Below, piece after piece: positions 24,850 through 33,683 of a DNA stretch of 64,000 nucleotides. Under the pieces are notes generated by a model, which searched no databases, had not been told where the DNA came from, and saw only the letters and a list, made by a program, of their open reading frames with translations. Location of the stretch: assembly GCF_900113115.1 (NCBI RefSeq), contig NZ_FOOF01000022.1, positions 1 through 64,000 of the forward strand. Direction: 5' to 3'. A program made the translations under genes and the position numbers. Source of the stretch: Duganella sp. CF458. GTDB taxonomy: Bacteria; Pseudomonadota; Gammaproteobacteria; Burkholderiales; Burkholderiaceae_D. Numbering within the stretch: the first letter of the stretch is position 1; every line of letters begins with the position of its first letter.

Positions 24850-25179
24850 ATGAGCGTCTCCGAAGAACTGAAGCGCCTGCACGAATTGCACCAGGCCGGT
24901 GCCCTGAGCGATGAAGAATTCGCCCGAGCCAAGGAAAAGCTGCTGCAAGGCGGCGGTACCAGCCAGCAGGCCGGCGACGATTTCGTCGCTGAAGTCGGCA
25001 AGCTGCGCCGCTCCACCACCGACCGCTGGCTAGGCGGCGTGTGCGGCGGCATCGCCAGGCAATCCGGCATCGAATCCTGGATCTGGCGCCTGATCTTCGT
25101 TCTGGTCGCAACATGCCTCGGCTTCGGGGGGCTGATTTACATCCTTATGTGGATTTTCGTCCCCACGGACGACCAATGA
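24850..25179 (+). CDS. SHOCT and PspC domain membrane protein
   Basis: This 109-residue protein starts at the ATG at 24850, after GGGAG. Residues about 3-35 are a SHOCT-type helix pair (LKRLHELHQAGALSDEEFARAKEKLL). Residues about 55-109 are a PspC domain with the typical RWLGGVCGGIA motif followed by a hydrophobic membrane segment (LIFVLVATCLGFGGLIYILMWIFV). PspC proteins relate to envelope stress. It lies inside the sucB-lpd interval, 13 bp before lpd, and is likely co-transcribed; a functional link to the dehydrogenase is not evident. Confidence 0.88.
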   Translation: MSVSEELKRLHELHQAGALSDEEFARAKEKLLQGGGTSQQAGDDFVAEVGKLRRSTTDRWLGGVCGGIARQSGIESWIWRLIFVLVATCLGFGGLIYILMWIFVPTDDQ

Positions 25180-25192
25180 TTTGGGAAAAGAC

Positions 25193-26626
25193 ATGAGCAA
25201 CAAACAATTTGACGTAGTAGTTATCGGCGCCGGTCCTGGCGGTTACATCGCCGCCATCCGCGCAGCGCAACTGGGCTTTTCCGTAGCCTGTATTGACGAA
25301 TGGAGCAACGACGCCGGCAAGCCGGCCCCAGGCGGCACCTGCACCAACGTAGGCTGCATCCCATCGAAAGCGCTGCTGCAATCGTCCGAGCACTTCGACC
25401 ATGCATCGCACAGCTTCAAAGAGCACGGCATCAACGTGGAAGGCCTGTCCTTCGACGTGGCCCAGATGCTGAAGCGCAAGAACACCGTTGTTAAGCAAAA
25501 CAACGACGGCATCCTGTTCCTGTTCAAGAAGAACAAGGTCACCTTCTTCCACGGCCGCGGCGCATTCGCCGGCGCCGCTGGCGCTGAAGGCTACCCGATC
25601 GCCATCTCCGGCCAGACCACCGAAACCATCACCGGCAAGCAGATCATCGTTGCTACCGGCTCCAACCCGCGTGCACTGCCGGGCGCACCGTTCGACGAGA
25701 AACTGATCCTGTCGAACACCGGCGCCCTGAACATCGACACCGTACCGGCCAAGCTGGGCGTGATCGGTGCCGGCGTGATCGGCCTGGAGCTGGGCTCCGT
25801 ATGGCGCCGCCTGGGCTCCGAAGTGACCGTGCTGGAAGGCCTGCCGACCTTCCTGGGCGCAGTCGACGAGCAGATCGCCAAGGAAGCACTGAAGCTGCTG
25901 ACCAAGCAGGGCCTGTCGATCAACCTGTCCTGCAAGATCACCAAGGTCGAAGCCGGCAAGAACAACGTCACCGTTGAATACACCGACGCCAAGGGCGAAG
26001 CCCAGAAGTCCGTGTTCGACAAGCTGATCGTGTCGATCGGCCGTACCGCCAACACCATCGGCCTGGGCGCCGACAAAGTGGGCCTGGCGGTCGACGAGCG
26101 CGGCATGATCACCGTGGATGACGACTGCAAGACCAACCTGCCGAACGTCTGGGCAATCGGCGACGTGGTGCGCGGCCCGATGCTGGCGCACAAGGCGGAA
26201 GAAGAAGCGGTTGCCGTGGCTGAGCGCATCGCCGGCCAGCATGGCCACACCAACTTCAATACCCTGCCATCCGTCATCTACACCCATCCGGAAATCGCTT
26301 CCGTGGGCAAGACCGAGCAGCAGCTGAAGGCTGAAGGCGTGGCGTACAAAGCCGGCACCTTCCCATTCCTGGCGAACGGCCGCGCACGCGCGCTGGGCGA
26401 TACCAGCGGCATGGTGAAGTTCCTGGCCGATGCAACCACCGACGAGATCCTGGGCGTGCACATCGTGGGCCCGATGGCTTCCGAGCTGATCTCCGAAGCG
26501 GTGGTGGCGATGGAGTTCAAGGCATCCGCCGAAGACATCGCGCGCATCTGCCACGCACACCCGTCGCTGTCCGAAGCGACCAAGGAAGCAGCGCTGGCTG
26601 TTGACAAGCGTACGCTGAACTTCTAA
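25193..26626 (+). CDS. lpdA: Dihydrolipoyl dehydrogenase (E3)
   Basis: This 477-residue FAD flavoprotein reoxidises the lipoyl groups of SucB with NAD+. The ATG at 25193 was preferred to the TTG at 25181 because MSNKQFDVVVIGAGPGGY is the normal start. It has the FAD GxGxxG motif (GAGPGGYIAA), the redox disulfide in GGTCTNVGCIPSK, an NAD-binding GAGVIGLELG, and the C-terminal catalytic HAHPSLSEA. It is the third enzyme gene of the suc operon. Confidence 0.97.
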   Translation: MSNKQFDVVVIGAGPGGYIAAIRAAQLGFSVACIDEWSNDAGKPAPGGTCTNVGCIPSKALLQSSEHFDHASHSFKEHGINVEGLSFDVAQMLKRKNTVVKQNNDGILFLFKKNKVTFFHGRGAFAGAAGAEGYPIAISGQTTETITGKQIIVATGSNPRALPGAPFDEKLILSNTGALNIDTVPAKLGVIGAGVIGLELGSVWRRLGSEVTVLEGLPTFLGAVDEQIAKEALKLLTKQGLSINLSCKITKVEAGKNNVTVEYTDAKGEAQKSVFDKLIVSIGRTANTIGLGADKVGLAVDERGMITVDDDCKTNLPNVWAIGDVVRGPMLAHKAEEEAVAVAERIAGQHGHTNFNTLPSVIYTHPEIASVGKTEQQLKAEGVAYKAGTFPFLANGRARALGDTSGMVKFLADATTDEILGVHIVGPMASELISEAVVAMEFKASAEDIARICHAHPSLSEATKEAALAVDKRTLNF

Positions 26627-26639
26627 ACCGGTAAACCGC

Positions 26640-26662
26640 TGCCTGACCCGCAGGGTCAGGCA
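26640..26662. repeat. GACCC/GGGTC palindrome downstream of lpd
   Basis: TGCCTGACCC, loop GCA, GGGTCAGGCA: a perfect 10-bp stem. It is nearly identical to the element at 24794-24816 and lies between lpd and zapE. It could act as an mRNA 3' end or a REP-like element. Confidence 0.8.
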
Positions 26663-26688
26663 CCAGGCCCGCGACAGCCGCGTCATAA

Positions 26689-26713
26689 GTGTCAGACCTT
26701 GCGGGTCTGACAC
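26689..26713. repeat. GTGTCAGACC palindrome upstream of zapE
   Basis: GTGTCAGACC (26689-26698) and GGTCTGACAC (26704-26713) form a perfect 10-bp stem with a 5-base loop. It lies 26 bp after the preceding palindrome and 23 bp before the zapE start codon. Confidence 0.8.
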
Positions 26714-26736
26714 TGGTTTACCTGTTTGAAATAAAC

Positions 26737-27834
26737 ATGAACGTCCAAGAGTTCTACCAGCACGCGCTCACGCAGCGCGACTTCAAAGCCGACGCCGCCC
26801 AACAGCGCGCCGTCGACCGCCTGCAGCAGTGCTACGACGAATGGGTCGAGTACAAGTCGCAACGCTCGAATTCCTTCAAACGCCTGATCAACCGCCCGAC
26901 GCCGCCGCGCGGCGTGTACATGTGGGGCGGGGTAGGGCGCGGCAAATCCTTCCTGATGGATTCGTTCTATTCGGTGATCCCGCTGGTGCGCAAGACGCGC
27001 CTGCACTTCCACGAATTCATGCGCGATGTCCACATGCAGCTCGACGAACTGCGCGGCGTGGAAGATCCACTGGACGAAGTGGCGAAACGGATCGCCAGGA
27101 AGTACCGCCTGATCTGTTTCGATGAATTCCACGTATCGGACGTGGCTGACGCCATGATCCTGTACAACCTGATGAAAGCGCTGTACGACAACGGCGTGTC
27201 CTTCATCATGACCTCGAATTACGAGCCGTCCACGCTTTACCCGGACGGCCTGCACCGCGACCGCATCCTGCCCACCATCGCCCTGCTGAAGGAAAAGATG
27301 GATGTGCTGAACGTGGATGCCGGCGTCGATTACCGCGGCCGCGCGCTGGAGCAGGTGGATGCCTACTACACGCCGCTCAACGCCAATACCGACCACCAGT
27401 TGCGCGAAGCTTTCGCGCGTGTCGCAGAGACCTCCGATGAAGACCCGCGCATCCATGTCGAGGGCCGCGAACTGAAAGCCTTGCGCCGCGCGGGTACCAT
27501 CATCTGGTTCGATTTCGCCACGCTGTGCGGCGGCCCGCGCTCGCAGAACGACTACCTGGAAATCGCCAGCCGCTTCCATACCGTGATATTGTCCGGTATT
27601 CCGATGATGTCGGCCGGACAATCGTCCGAAGCGCGCCGCTTCACCTGGCTGATCGACGTGTTCTACGACCAGAAGGTCAAGCTGATCATGTCGGCCGAGG
27701 TGGAGCCGGAGGAGCTGTACACCTCCGGTGTGCTGTCCAACGAATTCCACCGCACCGTGTCGCGCATCGTCGAGATGCAATCGCGCGAGTATATGGAAAA
27801 GGAACAGCGCGGCGCTGCCGAAAAGCTGTCCTGA
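26737..27834 (+). CDS. zapE: Cell-division ATPase ZapE (AFG1-like)
   Basis: The protein has 365 residues from the ATG at 26737; upstream alternative starts read through the intergenic palindrome. Walker A is GGVGRGKS (64-71) and Walker B is ICFDEFHVSD (about 128). The AFG1-specific LHFHEFMRDVH segment is present. ZapE binds FtsZ and destabilises its polymers under low oxygen or heat in E. coli. It commonly follows the suc-lpd operon in betaproteobacteria. Confidence 0.93.
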   Translation: MNVQEFYQHALTQRDFKADAAQQRAVDRLQQCYDEWVEYKSQRSNSFKRLINRPTPPRGVYMWGGVGRGKSFLMDSFYSVIPLVRKTRLHFHEFMRDVHMQLDELRGVEDPLDEVAKRIARKYRLICFDEFHVSDVADAMILYNLMKALYDNGVSFIMTSNYEPSTLYPDGLHRDRILPTIALLKEKMDVLNVDAGVDYRGRALEQVDAYYTPLNANTDHQLREAFARVAETSDEDPRIHVEGRELKALRRAGTIIWFDFATLCGGPRSQNDYLEIASRFHTVILSGIPMMSAGQSSEARRFTWLIDVFYDQKVKLIMSAEVEPEELYTSGVLSNEFHRTVSRIVEMQSREYMEKEQRGAAEKLS

Positions 27835-27847
27835 CAAGGAGAAAAAT

Positions 27848-28564
27848 TTGAAGAACTGGATCTGGCTGGCCTTGATGCTGCCAAGCGCGGTGCTGGCGCA
27901 GGACATCGGCCGTCCGGCGGCAACGGGAGCCCCGCGCATCCCCGAAACGCACTCGATCGAGCAGGCCGACGCGCGCCTGGCGCAAGTGGCCAAGGACCGC
28001 GCATCGGTGGAGGCGGAGTTCAACGCCAGCGAGCAGCTTTGCTACGAGAAGTTCTTCGTCAACGCCTGCATCGACGAGGCCAAGGAGCAGCGCCGCCTGC
28101 GCATGGCCGAGCTGCGCTCGGTGGAAGTGGAAGCGAATTACTTCAAGCGCCGCAGTGCGGTGGACGTGCGCGACCGCGAGCTGGAAGACCGCGCCCGCAA
28201 GGATGCCGCCGAAGCGGCCTATAACACCGCCCATCCGAAGCCGCCGCGGCCCAATCCTGAGCTGAAGCCGGCAAAGAAACCGGCGGCGGTGTCGGTGCAG
28301 CAGCGCCAGGCGGAGCATGACGCCCGCGAGCGCGCGCGCGCCGCCCAGGAAGCAGCTGCGGCGCCGGAGCGCGCAGCCAAGGCGGCTGCGTTCGAGCGCA
28401 AGAAAGTGGAATCGGAAAAGCGGCAGGCGCAAGTCAAGGCCAAGGTGGCCGAGAAGGAAGAGAAAAAGCGCCGTGCCGCCGAAGCGCAGAAGGCCGAAGC
28501 CGCGAAAGCCGAGGCCGAGGCCAAGGCCGAAGCGGCCAAGGCCGACGCCGCGAAGAAGCCTTAA
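27848..28564 (+). CDS. Exported Lys/Ala/Glu-rich coiled-coil protein
   Basis: This 238-residue protein probably starts at the TTG at 27848, 6 bp after AAGGAG; an ATG-type start is missing. The signal peptide is KNWIWLALMLPSAVLAQ. Residues about 35-105 contain two cysteines (LCYEKFFVNACIDE) that may form a disulfide, then a helical region with many E/R/K. From about residue 130 it is a repetitive AEAKAE/RKKVE coiled coil to the end, with no membrane anchor other than the signal. I do not recognise a named family. It begins 13 bp after zapE and converges on the phosphatase gene with overlapping stops. Confidence 0.8.
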   Translation: MKNWIWLALMLPSAVLAQDIGRPAATGAPRIPETHSIEQADARLAQVAKDRASVEAEFNASEQLCYEKFFVNACIDEAKEQRRLRMAELRSVEVEANYFKRRSAVDVRDRELEDRARKDAAEAAYNTAHPKPPRPNPELKPAKKPAAVSVQQRQAEHDARERARAAQEAAAAPERAAKAAAFERKKVESEKRQAQVKAKVAEKEEKKRRAAEAQKAEAAKAEAEAKAEAAKADAAKKP

Positions 28565-29367
28565 ACGGCTTTGCGCAGCTTCTGCACCGTGTAGTTGACC
28601 GGCTCCTTTGGCGGGGCGACCAGCTTGATGATCGCCATCGAGCAGTTGTCGCCCTTGCCCTGCGCCCGTTCGCGCGCCTTGTTGATCAGCAGTTCAGCCG
28701 CCTCGCGCGGCGATTTCTTGGCGATTGCGCTCGCCAGTTCCACGTCCGCGAAGTAAGACCACAAGCCGTCCGAGCACAGTAGGAACGCATTGCCTGCCTT
28801 CAGGTTCTCCTGCACGCCGAACGTGACGAACGGGTCGCGATGCTTGTTCCCCAGCGCGTTGCTGAGCAGCTTGGCCTGGCGGTGCTTGCGCGCCGCTTCT
28901 TCGGGCAGGTTTTCCTTCTCCATCAAGTGGGCGACATAGTCGGCATCGCTGCTGCGGGCCAGGCATTCCTTGTTGTCGAAACGATACAAACGTGAGTCAC
29001 CGACGATGGCCCAGACGGCCTGGCGTTCGGGCGTCAGCACCATCAGCACCACGCTCGACTGCGGCTCGCTGGCACCGGTACGCGGGTCCATGACCAGGAT
29101 CTGGTGGACGTCGTTCGCAATTTCGCGCAGCAATTCTTGCAATCGCGGCAAGTGGACCGACTCCGCGGCCCGGTATTCATCAAACAATTGTTTGGCGGTA
29201 TGCAGCACCTGCTCAGCACCGGTGGCGCCGCCACTGATACCGTCGGCCAGCACGGCCAGCACATAGCCGGGCGCTTTCTGCGCCGTAAACAACGCGACAC
29301 GGTCATTTTGTTGGGGCCGGCTACCGATATGTTGCGCGGTTCCGGCCTCGATTTTGTACGTGCTCAT
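28561..29367 (-). CDS. PP2C-family protein phosphatase
   Basis: The protein has 268 residues from the ATG at 29367; an upstream in-frame TTG at 29391 is possible because no clear ribosome-binding site precedes the ATG. PP2C motifs appear in order: RPQQNDRV (motif 1), LADGISGGATG, GDSRLYRF, LLCSDGLWSYF and KGDNCSMAIIKL. The metal-binding aspartates are therefore present. It dephosphorylates Ser/Thr residues in the cytoplasm; the partner kinase is not adjacent, although an LRR kinase lies 11 kb away. The 3' end overlaps the convergent coiled-coil gene by 4 bp. Confidence 0.92.
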   Translation of the reverse strand: MSTYKIEAGTAQHIGSRPQQNDRVALFTAQKAPGYVLAVLADGISGGATGAEQVLHTAKQLFDEYRAAESVHLPRLQELLREIANDVHQILVMDPRTGASEPQSSVVLMVLTPERQAVWAIVGDSRLYRFDNKECLARSSDADYVAHLMEKENLPEEAARKHRQAKLLSNALGNKHRDPFVTFGVQENLKAGNAFLLCSDGLWSYFADVELASAIAKKSPREAAELLINKARERAQGKGDNCSMAIIKLVAPPKEPVNYTVQKLRKAV

Positions 29368-29502
29368 AGGGAGTTGACAGCTTCTTTCCAATGACTACCT
29401 GAGTTAAACTATGCACAGTATGCAGTTTCGTTGCAAGTATAGCCTGTTGTCGCTACGAAACTGTAAGCAAACGTTAATCGAAATCGTGCCGACTTTCCAT
29501 TT

Positions 29503-29703
29503 ATGATCAACAAAGAAGAAATCCAGCGTCGCATCGTTGAGCTCGATGTTGAGCACCGCGACCTGGATGCAGTCATTGAAATGTTGACCCTGGATGGTCA
29601 CCACGATCAACTTCAGTTGCGACGCCTCAAGAAGCGCAAGTTGCAATTGAAAGACTATATCACCCTGCTGAAAATGCAATTGGTGCCCGACGTACCGGCC
29701 TGA
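29503..29703 (+). CDS. DUF465 (YdcH-like) small protein
   Basis: This 66-residue helical protein (IQRRIVELDVEHRDLDAVIEML, then QLRRLKKRKLQLKDYI) matches the short DUF465 pattern of two helices ending in LKKRKLxLKDxI. Function is unknown. Its stop codon lies 26 bp before the helicase start, so the two are probably co-transcribed. Confidence 0.85.
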   Translation: MINKEEIQRRIVELDVEHRDLDAVIEMLTLDGHHDQLQLRRLKKRKLQLKDYITLLKMQLVPDVPA

Positions 29704-29729
29704 GCAGGGCCACTCATTCTTCTACGAAC

Positions 29730-31745
29730 TTGACAGATCCACAACAGCCGACCGCCGCTCCCGGCGCGCCGAACGATCCGGTTTTTCCTCCGGGGGCGCA
29801 CGACGCCGATATTGAGCGCCTGTTTGGACCCGGCGGCCCCTTGGGCCCGGCGGTGGGCGGCTTTCGTCCGCGCCAATCGCAGACCGAGATGGCCAAGGCG
29901 ATTGCCGATGCCATCGCCAAGCAGCAGACCCTGATCGCCGAAGCGGGTACCGGCACCGGCAAGACCTTCGCCTACCTGGTGCCGGCCCTGCTGTGGGGCG
30001 GCAAGACCATCGTCTCCACCGGGACCAAGAACCTGCAGGACCAGTTGTTCCTGCGCGATATCCCGACCATCCGCGCCGCGCTGCAGGCGCCGGTGTCGGT
30101 GGCGCTGCTGAAAGGGCGCTCCAACTACCTGTGCCACTACCACCTGGAACGCACGCTGCAGAACGGCCGCATGACTTCGCGCGAAGATGTCGGCTACCTG
30201 CGCGAGATTTCGCGCTTCCTGAAGATGACCAGCACCGGCGACAAGGCCGAACTGGCGCGCGTGCCGGAAAATGCCCTGGTGTGGAACCTGGTGACGTCGA
30301 CCCGCGAGAATTGCATGGGGCAGGAGTGCCAGTACTACCAGGATTGCTTCGTGATGAAGGCGCGGCGCGAGGCGCAGCAGGCCGACGTGGTGGTGGTCAA
30401 CCATCACCTGTTCTTTGCCGACGTGGCGCTGAAAGATACCGGCGTGGCCGAACTGCTGCCCTCCGCCAACACCGTCATCTTCGACGAGGCGCACCAGCTG
30501 CCCGATACCGCCACGTTGTTCTTTGGCGACAGCGTCTCCACCTCGCAGATCCTGGAGCTGTGCCGCGACGTGCTGGCCGAGGGCCTGGCCCATGCGCGCG
30601 ACGGCGCCGAATGGGCCAAAGTCGTCACGCCGGTGGAAAAGGCGGCGCGCGACCTGCGCCTGACCTTCACGCAGGACATCGTGCGCATGTCGCTGCCGCA
30701 GATCGCGCCATCCAGCGATTTCTTCCCCGCGCTGCAGACGCTGAAGGATGAACTGATCGACATGGTGGAGGTGCTGGATAAGAACGCCGAGCGCGCCGAA
30801 ACCATCGAACAATGCCGCGTGCGCGGCAACGAGCTGTCGGCCCGCCTGGAAGCGTGGAAATTCGACCCGAAAGCGAAAGTGGCTGCCGGCGAAGAGGCCG
30901 TGTTCTGGGTCGAAGCCTTCCAAAGCTCGCTGCAGCTGCATAAAACGCCGCTGTCGATCGCACCGATCTTCAATGGCCAGCGTGAAGGCGTGCCGCGCAG
31001 CTGGATCTTCACCTCTGCCACGCTGGCGGTGAAAAACGACTTCACCCACTTCGCCCAGCAACTGGGCCTGGAGAATGAAGTGGCGCGCAATTGGCCAAGC
31101 CCGTTCAATTACGAACAGCAGGGCATCCTGTACGTGCCGCAGGGCTTGCCGGACCCGAATTCGATGGGCTACACCGATGCCGTGCTGGATGCGGCGCTGC
31201 CGGTCATCGAAGCGGCCGGCGGCCGCACCTTCCTGCTGTGCACCACGCTGCGCGCTGTCAAGCGCGCGGCCGACCGCCTGCGCGACGAATTCGACAAGCG
31301 CGGCCTGAAGTTCCCGCTGTTCGTGCAGGGCGACCGTGGCCGTACCGAGCTGCTGGACCAGTTCCGCAAGGCCGGCAACGGGGTGCTGATCGGCTCCCAG
31401 AGCTTCTGGGAGGGCGTCGACGTGCGCGGCGAAGCGCTGTCGCTGGTGATCATCGACAAGCTGCCTTTCGCGCCTCCTGACGATCCTGTGCTGGCGGCCC
31501 GCATCGAAGTGATGGAGCGCCAGGGCCTGAACGGTTTCATGGGCCACACCCTGCCGGAAGCGATCATCAACCTGAAGCAGGGCGCCGGCCGCCTGATCCG
31601 CGACGAGGGCGACCGCGGCGTGCTGATGCTGTGCGATCCGCGCGTGATCTCCAAGCCTTACGGCCGCCGCATCTGGCAAAGCCTGCCGCCATTCAAGCGT
31701 ACGCGCGAGGCGGCCGACGTCCTGGAATTCTTCAAAGGTCATTGA
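29730..31745 (+). CDS. DinG/YoaA-family ATP-dependent DNA helicase
   Basis: The protein has 671 residues with a probable TTG start. It has the Q-like motif FRPRQSQTEM, Walker A EAGTGTGKT (71-79), an iron-sulfur domain with four cysteines (C135, C195, C200, C206), and the DEAH box (252-255). The C-terminal half has the DinG/XPD motifs (IGSQSFWEGVDVRGEALS, QGAGRLIRDEGDRG). It unwinds damaged or R-loop DNA 5' to 3'. Its length and lack of an exonuclease domain fit YoaA more than DinG. Confidence 0.93.
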   Translation: MTDPQQPTAAPGAPNDPVFPPGAHDADIERLFGPGGPLGPAVGGFRPRQSQTEMAKAIADAIAKQQTLIAEAGTGTGKTFAYLVPALLWGGKTIVSTGTKNLQDQLFLRDIPTIRAALQAPVSVALLKGRSNYLCHYHLERTLQNGRMTSREDVGYLREISRFLKMTSTGDKAELARVPENALVWNLVTSTRENCMGQECQYYQDCFVMKARREAQQADVVVVNHHLFFADVALKDTGVAELLPSANTVIFDEAHQLPDTATLFFGDSVSTSQILELCRDVLAEGLAHARDGAEWAKVVTPVEKAARDLRLTFTQDIVRMSLPQIAPSSDFFPALQTLKDELIDMVEVLDKNAERAETIEQCRVRGNELSARLEAWKFDPKAKVAAGEEAVFWVEAFQSSLQLHKTPLSIAPIFNGQREGVPRSWIFTSATLAVKNDFTHFAQQLGLENEVARNWPSPFNYEQQGILYVPQGLPDPNSMGYTDAVLDAALPVIEAAGGRTFLLCTTLRAVKRAADRLRDEFDKRGLKFPLFVQGDRGRTELLDQFRKAGNGVLIGSQSFWEGVDVRGEALSLVIIDKLPFAPPDDPVLAARIEVMERQGLNGFMGHTLPEAIINLKQGAGRLIRDEGDRGVLMLCDPRVISKPYGRRIWQSLPPFKRTREAADVLEFFKGH

Positions 31746-31760
31746 GCCCAGGGATACGCA

Positions 31761-32801
31761 ATGAAACTGACGCGAGCGATGTTGGATGAGGCTGCAGGCC
31801 AGGGCCTGCTGGATGCAGGCCAGGCTGGGCGCTTGTGGCAGTTCCTGGTCGAGCGTGAGCAGCATACGCCCGGCTTCAAGCCGGCGCACATCCTGTATTA
31901 CCTGGGGGGCCTGATCGCCATCGGCGCCATGTCGCTGTTCATGACGCTGGGCTGGGAGTCGTTCGGCGGCACCGGCCTGCTGTTCATTTCGATGTGCTAT
32001 ATGGTGGCGGCGCTAGGCGCGGTCGAATGGCTGCGCGTGCGCGGCTTGGTGCTGCCGGCCGGGGTGCTGGCGGCCTTCGCCGTGGTGCTGGTGCCGCTTG
32101 CAGTCTATGGCTTGCAGCATATGCTGGGCCTATGGGCAGGCGGTGGCGCCGGCAGTTCGTACCGCAATTACCACTACTACATCGACTGGCGCTGGATCTT
32201 CATGGAGCTGGCCACGCTGGCTGCCGGCGCCGTAGTGCTGTGGCGCTACCGCATGCCGTTCACGGTGATGCCGCTGGCTGTGACCCTGTGGTACATGAGC
32301 ATGGATGTGACCGAAATGCTGCTTGGCCATTACAGCCTGTTCTCCCGCGAAGGCAAGATCATCTCGGCGGTATTCGGCGTCGCCATGACGCTGCTTGCGC
32401 TGTGGATCGACCTGCGCAACCGAAGTAGCAAGGACTATGCGTTCTGGTTGTATATCTGGGGCGTACTGACGTTTTGGGGCGCCTTGTCTTCGATGGACTC
32501 AGGCAGCGAGTTCGGAAAGCTGGTCTATTGCCTGATCAACGTCCTGATGATCGGCATCGGAGCAGCCTTGTCGCGCCGCGTTTTCGCCGTATTTGGCGGC
32601 TTTGGCTTGGCCGGCTACCTTGGCCACTTGTCGTACACCGTTTTCCGCGACAGTCTGCTGTTCCCGGTCGCCCTGACCGCAATCGGCATCGCCATCATCG
32701 CCGCCGGCGTGTTCTGGCAGCGTCGCGAAGCAGCGATCGGGGCCGGCTTGCGCCAATGGCTGCCCGGTCCCGTGCGCCTGCTGGTCGAACGCCGCGCGTG
32801 A
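31761..32801 (+). CDS. DUF2157-like multi-pass membrane protein
   Basis: The protein has 346 residues. A soluble N-terminal helix pair (LTRAMLDEAAGQGLLDAGQAGRLWQFL) is followed by about eight to nine hydrophobic segments between residues 45 and 325. The arrangement resembles DUF2157 membrane proteins. No catalytic motif is visible. It starts 15 bp after the helicase gene, likely in the same transcript, and converges on the alpha/beta hydrolase with a 9-bp gap. Confidence 0.8.
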   Translation: MKLTRAMLDEAAGQGLLDAGQAGRLWQFLVEREQHTPGFKPAHILYYLGGLIAIGAMSLFMTLGWESFGGTGLLFISMCYMVAALGAVEWLRVRGLVLPAGVLAAFAVVLVPLAVYGLQHMLGLWAGGGAGSSYRNYHYYIDWRWIFMELATLAAGAVVLWRYRMPFTVMPLAVTLWYMSMDVTEMLLGHYSLFSREGKIISAVFGVAMTLLALWIDLRNRSSKDYAFWLYIWGVLTFWGALSSMDSGSEFGKLVYCLINVLMIGIGAALSRRVFAVFGGFGLAGYLGHLSYTVFRDSLLFPVALTAIGIAIIAAGVFWQRREAAIGAGLRQWLPGPVRLLVERRA

Positions 32802-32810
32802 AGCTGCGGC

Positions 32811-33575
32811 CTAGCGCAGTTCCGGCGGCGCTTCGCCGGTAACAAGCCAGTTGCCGATTGCCCGATAGACTTGCGAGCGCTGGCCGTGCAGGCCGTGGGC
32901 GCTTTCACGGCTGCAGTCGCGCAGGGTGCCGGCGTAGACCTGCGGGAAAGCCAGGCTGTCAACTGCGATCAGGGGAAAGAAGCGCGCTTTCCGATAACTT
33001 TCGCGGAACGGCAGGCAGGCGTCGCGCCGGTGATGCACGCCAAGCACCGGCCGTTTCAGGTGCGGCACTTCGGCCCAGGCATCGCCGCTGCCGTTGACCA
33101 GCACCACCGCATCAACTGATGGCAAGCGGTTGGCGACATACGCAGCCGAGAAGGCGCCGTCGCTGCTGCCCATCAGGACGATGCGCGCCTGCGGATGGCG
33201 CTTGCGCATGAAATCGAGCACGGCGGCCACATCCTGCCGGTGCGCGGCGCCTTGGCGGCTGTCGATATCCAGCACTTCATGGTCGCTGGCGGTGTCCAGC
33301 GCCACCATGGCGCCGATTTGTTCTGCCATCTGGCGCTGCGCGCCGAACAAGGTATCCGGATCGGTCGGCAGGCTGCCCGGCCAGACGCCCTGCAAGCCGC
33401 GCTGGCCCGAGCCGCCGGCCAGGTAGAGCACAACGTGGCCGGCTGTGTGCTCGCCAGTCATCTCCAGCACACGCACGGTGGCGCCGGGCCGCGTCGGAAT
33501 ATCCAGCAGGACTTCCCCGGCCTGCGCCACGCCGTGCAGCGCGAGGGCCAGCCATGCCAGCGTGTGCATCCTCAT
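32811..33575 (-). CDS. Exported alpha/beta hydrolase
   Basis: The protein has 254 residues. The ATG at 33575 is 7 bp after AGGAG; a longer frame to 33605 has no such signal. The signal peptide is MRMHTLAWLALALHGVAQA. The fold markers are VVLYLAGGSGQRG (oxyanion loop) and GSSDG (136-140), with the predicted nucleophile S138. A late His in SAHGLHG may complete the triad. The substrate is unknown; periplasmic esterase or peptidase activity is possible. Confidence 0.85.
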   Translation of the reverse strand: MRMHTLAWLALALHGVAQAGEVLLDIPTRPGATVRVLEMTGEHTAGHVVLYLAGGSGQRGLQGVWPGSLPTDPDTLFGAQRQMAEQIGAMVALDTASDHEVLDIDSRQGAAHRQDVAAVLDFMRKRHPQARIVLMGSSDGAFSAAYVANRLPSVDAVVLVNGSGDAWAEVPHLKRPVLGVHHRRDACLPFRESYRKARFFPLIAVDSLAFPQVYAGTLRDCSRESAHGLHGQRSQVYRAIGNWLVTGEAPPELR

Positions 33576-33683
33576 TTGCCATCTCCTGTGCCGAGTGACT
33601 TTCACGCACCTCGATTCAATTGGCGCATTGTCTGAAATTGTATATTCTCAGGCAACGTTTTATGCAACAGTCGAGGTGACGCG

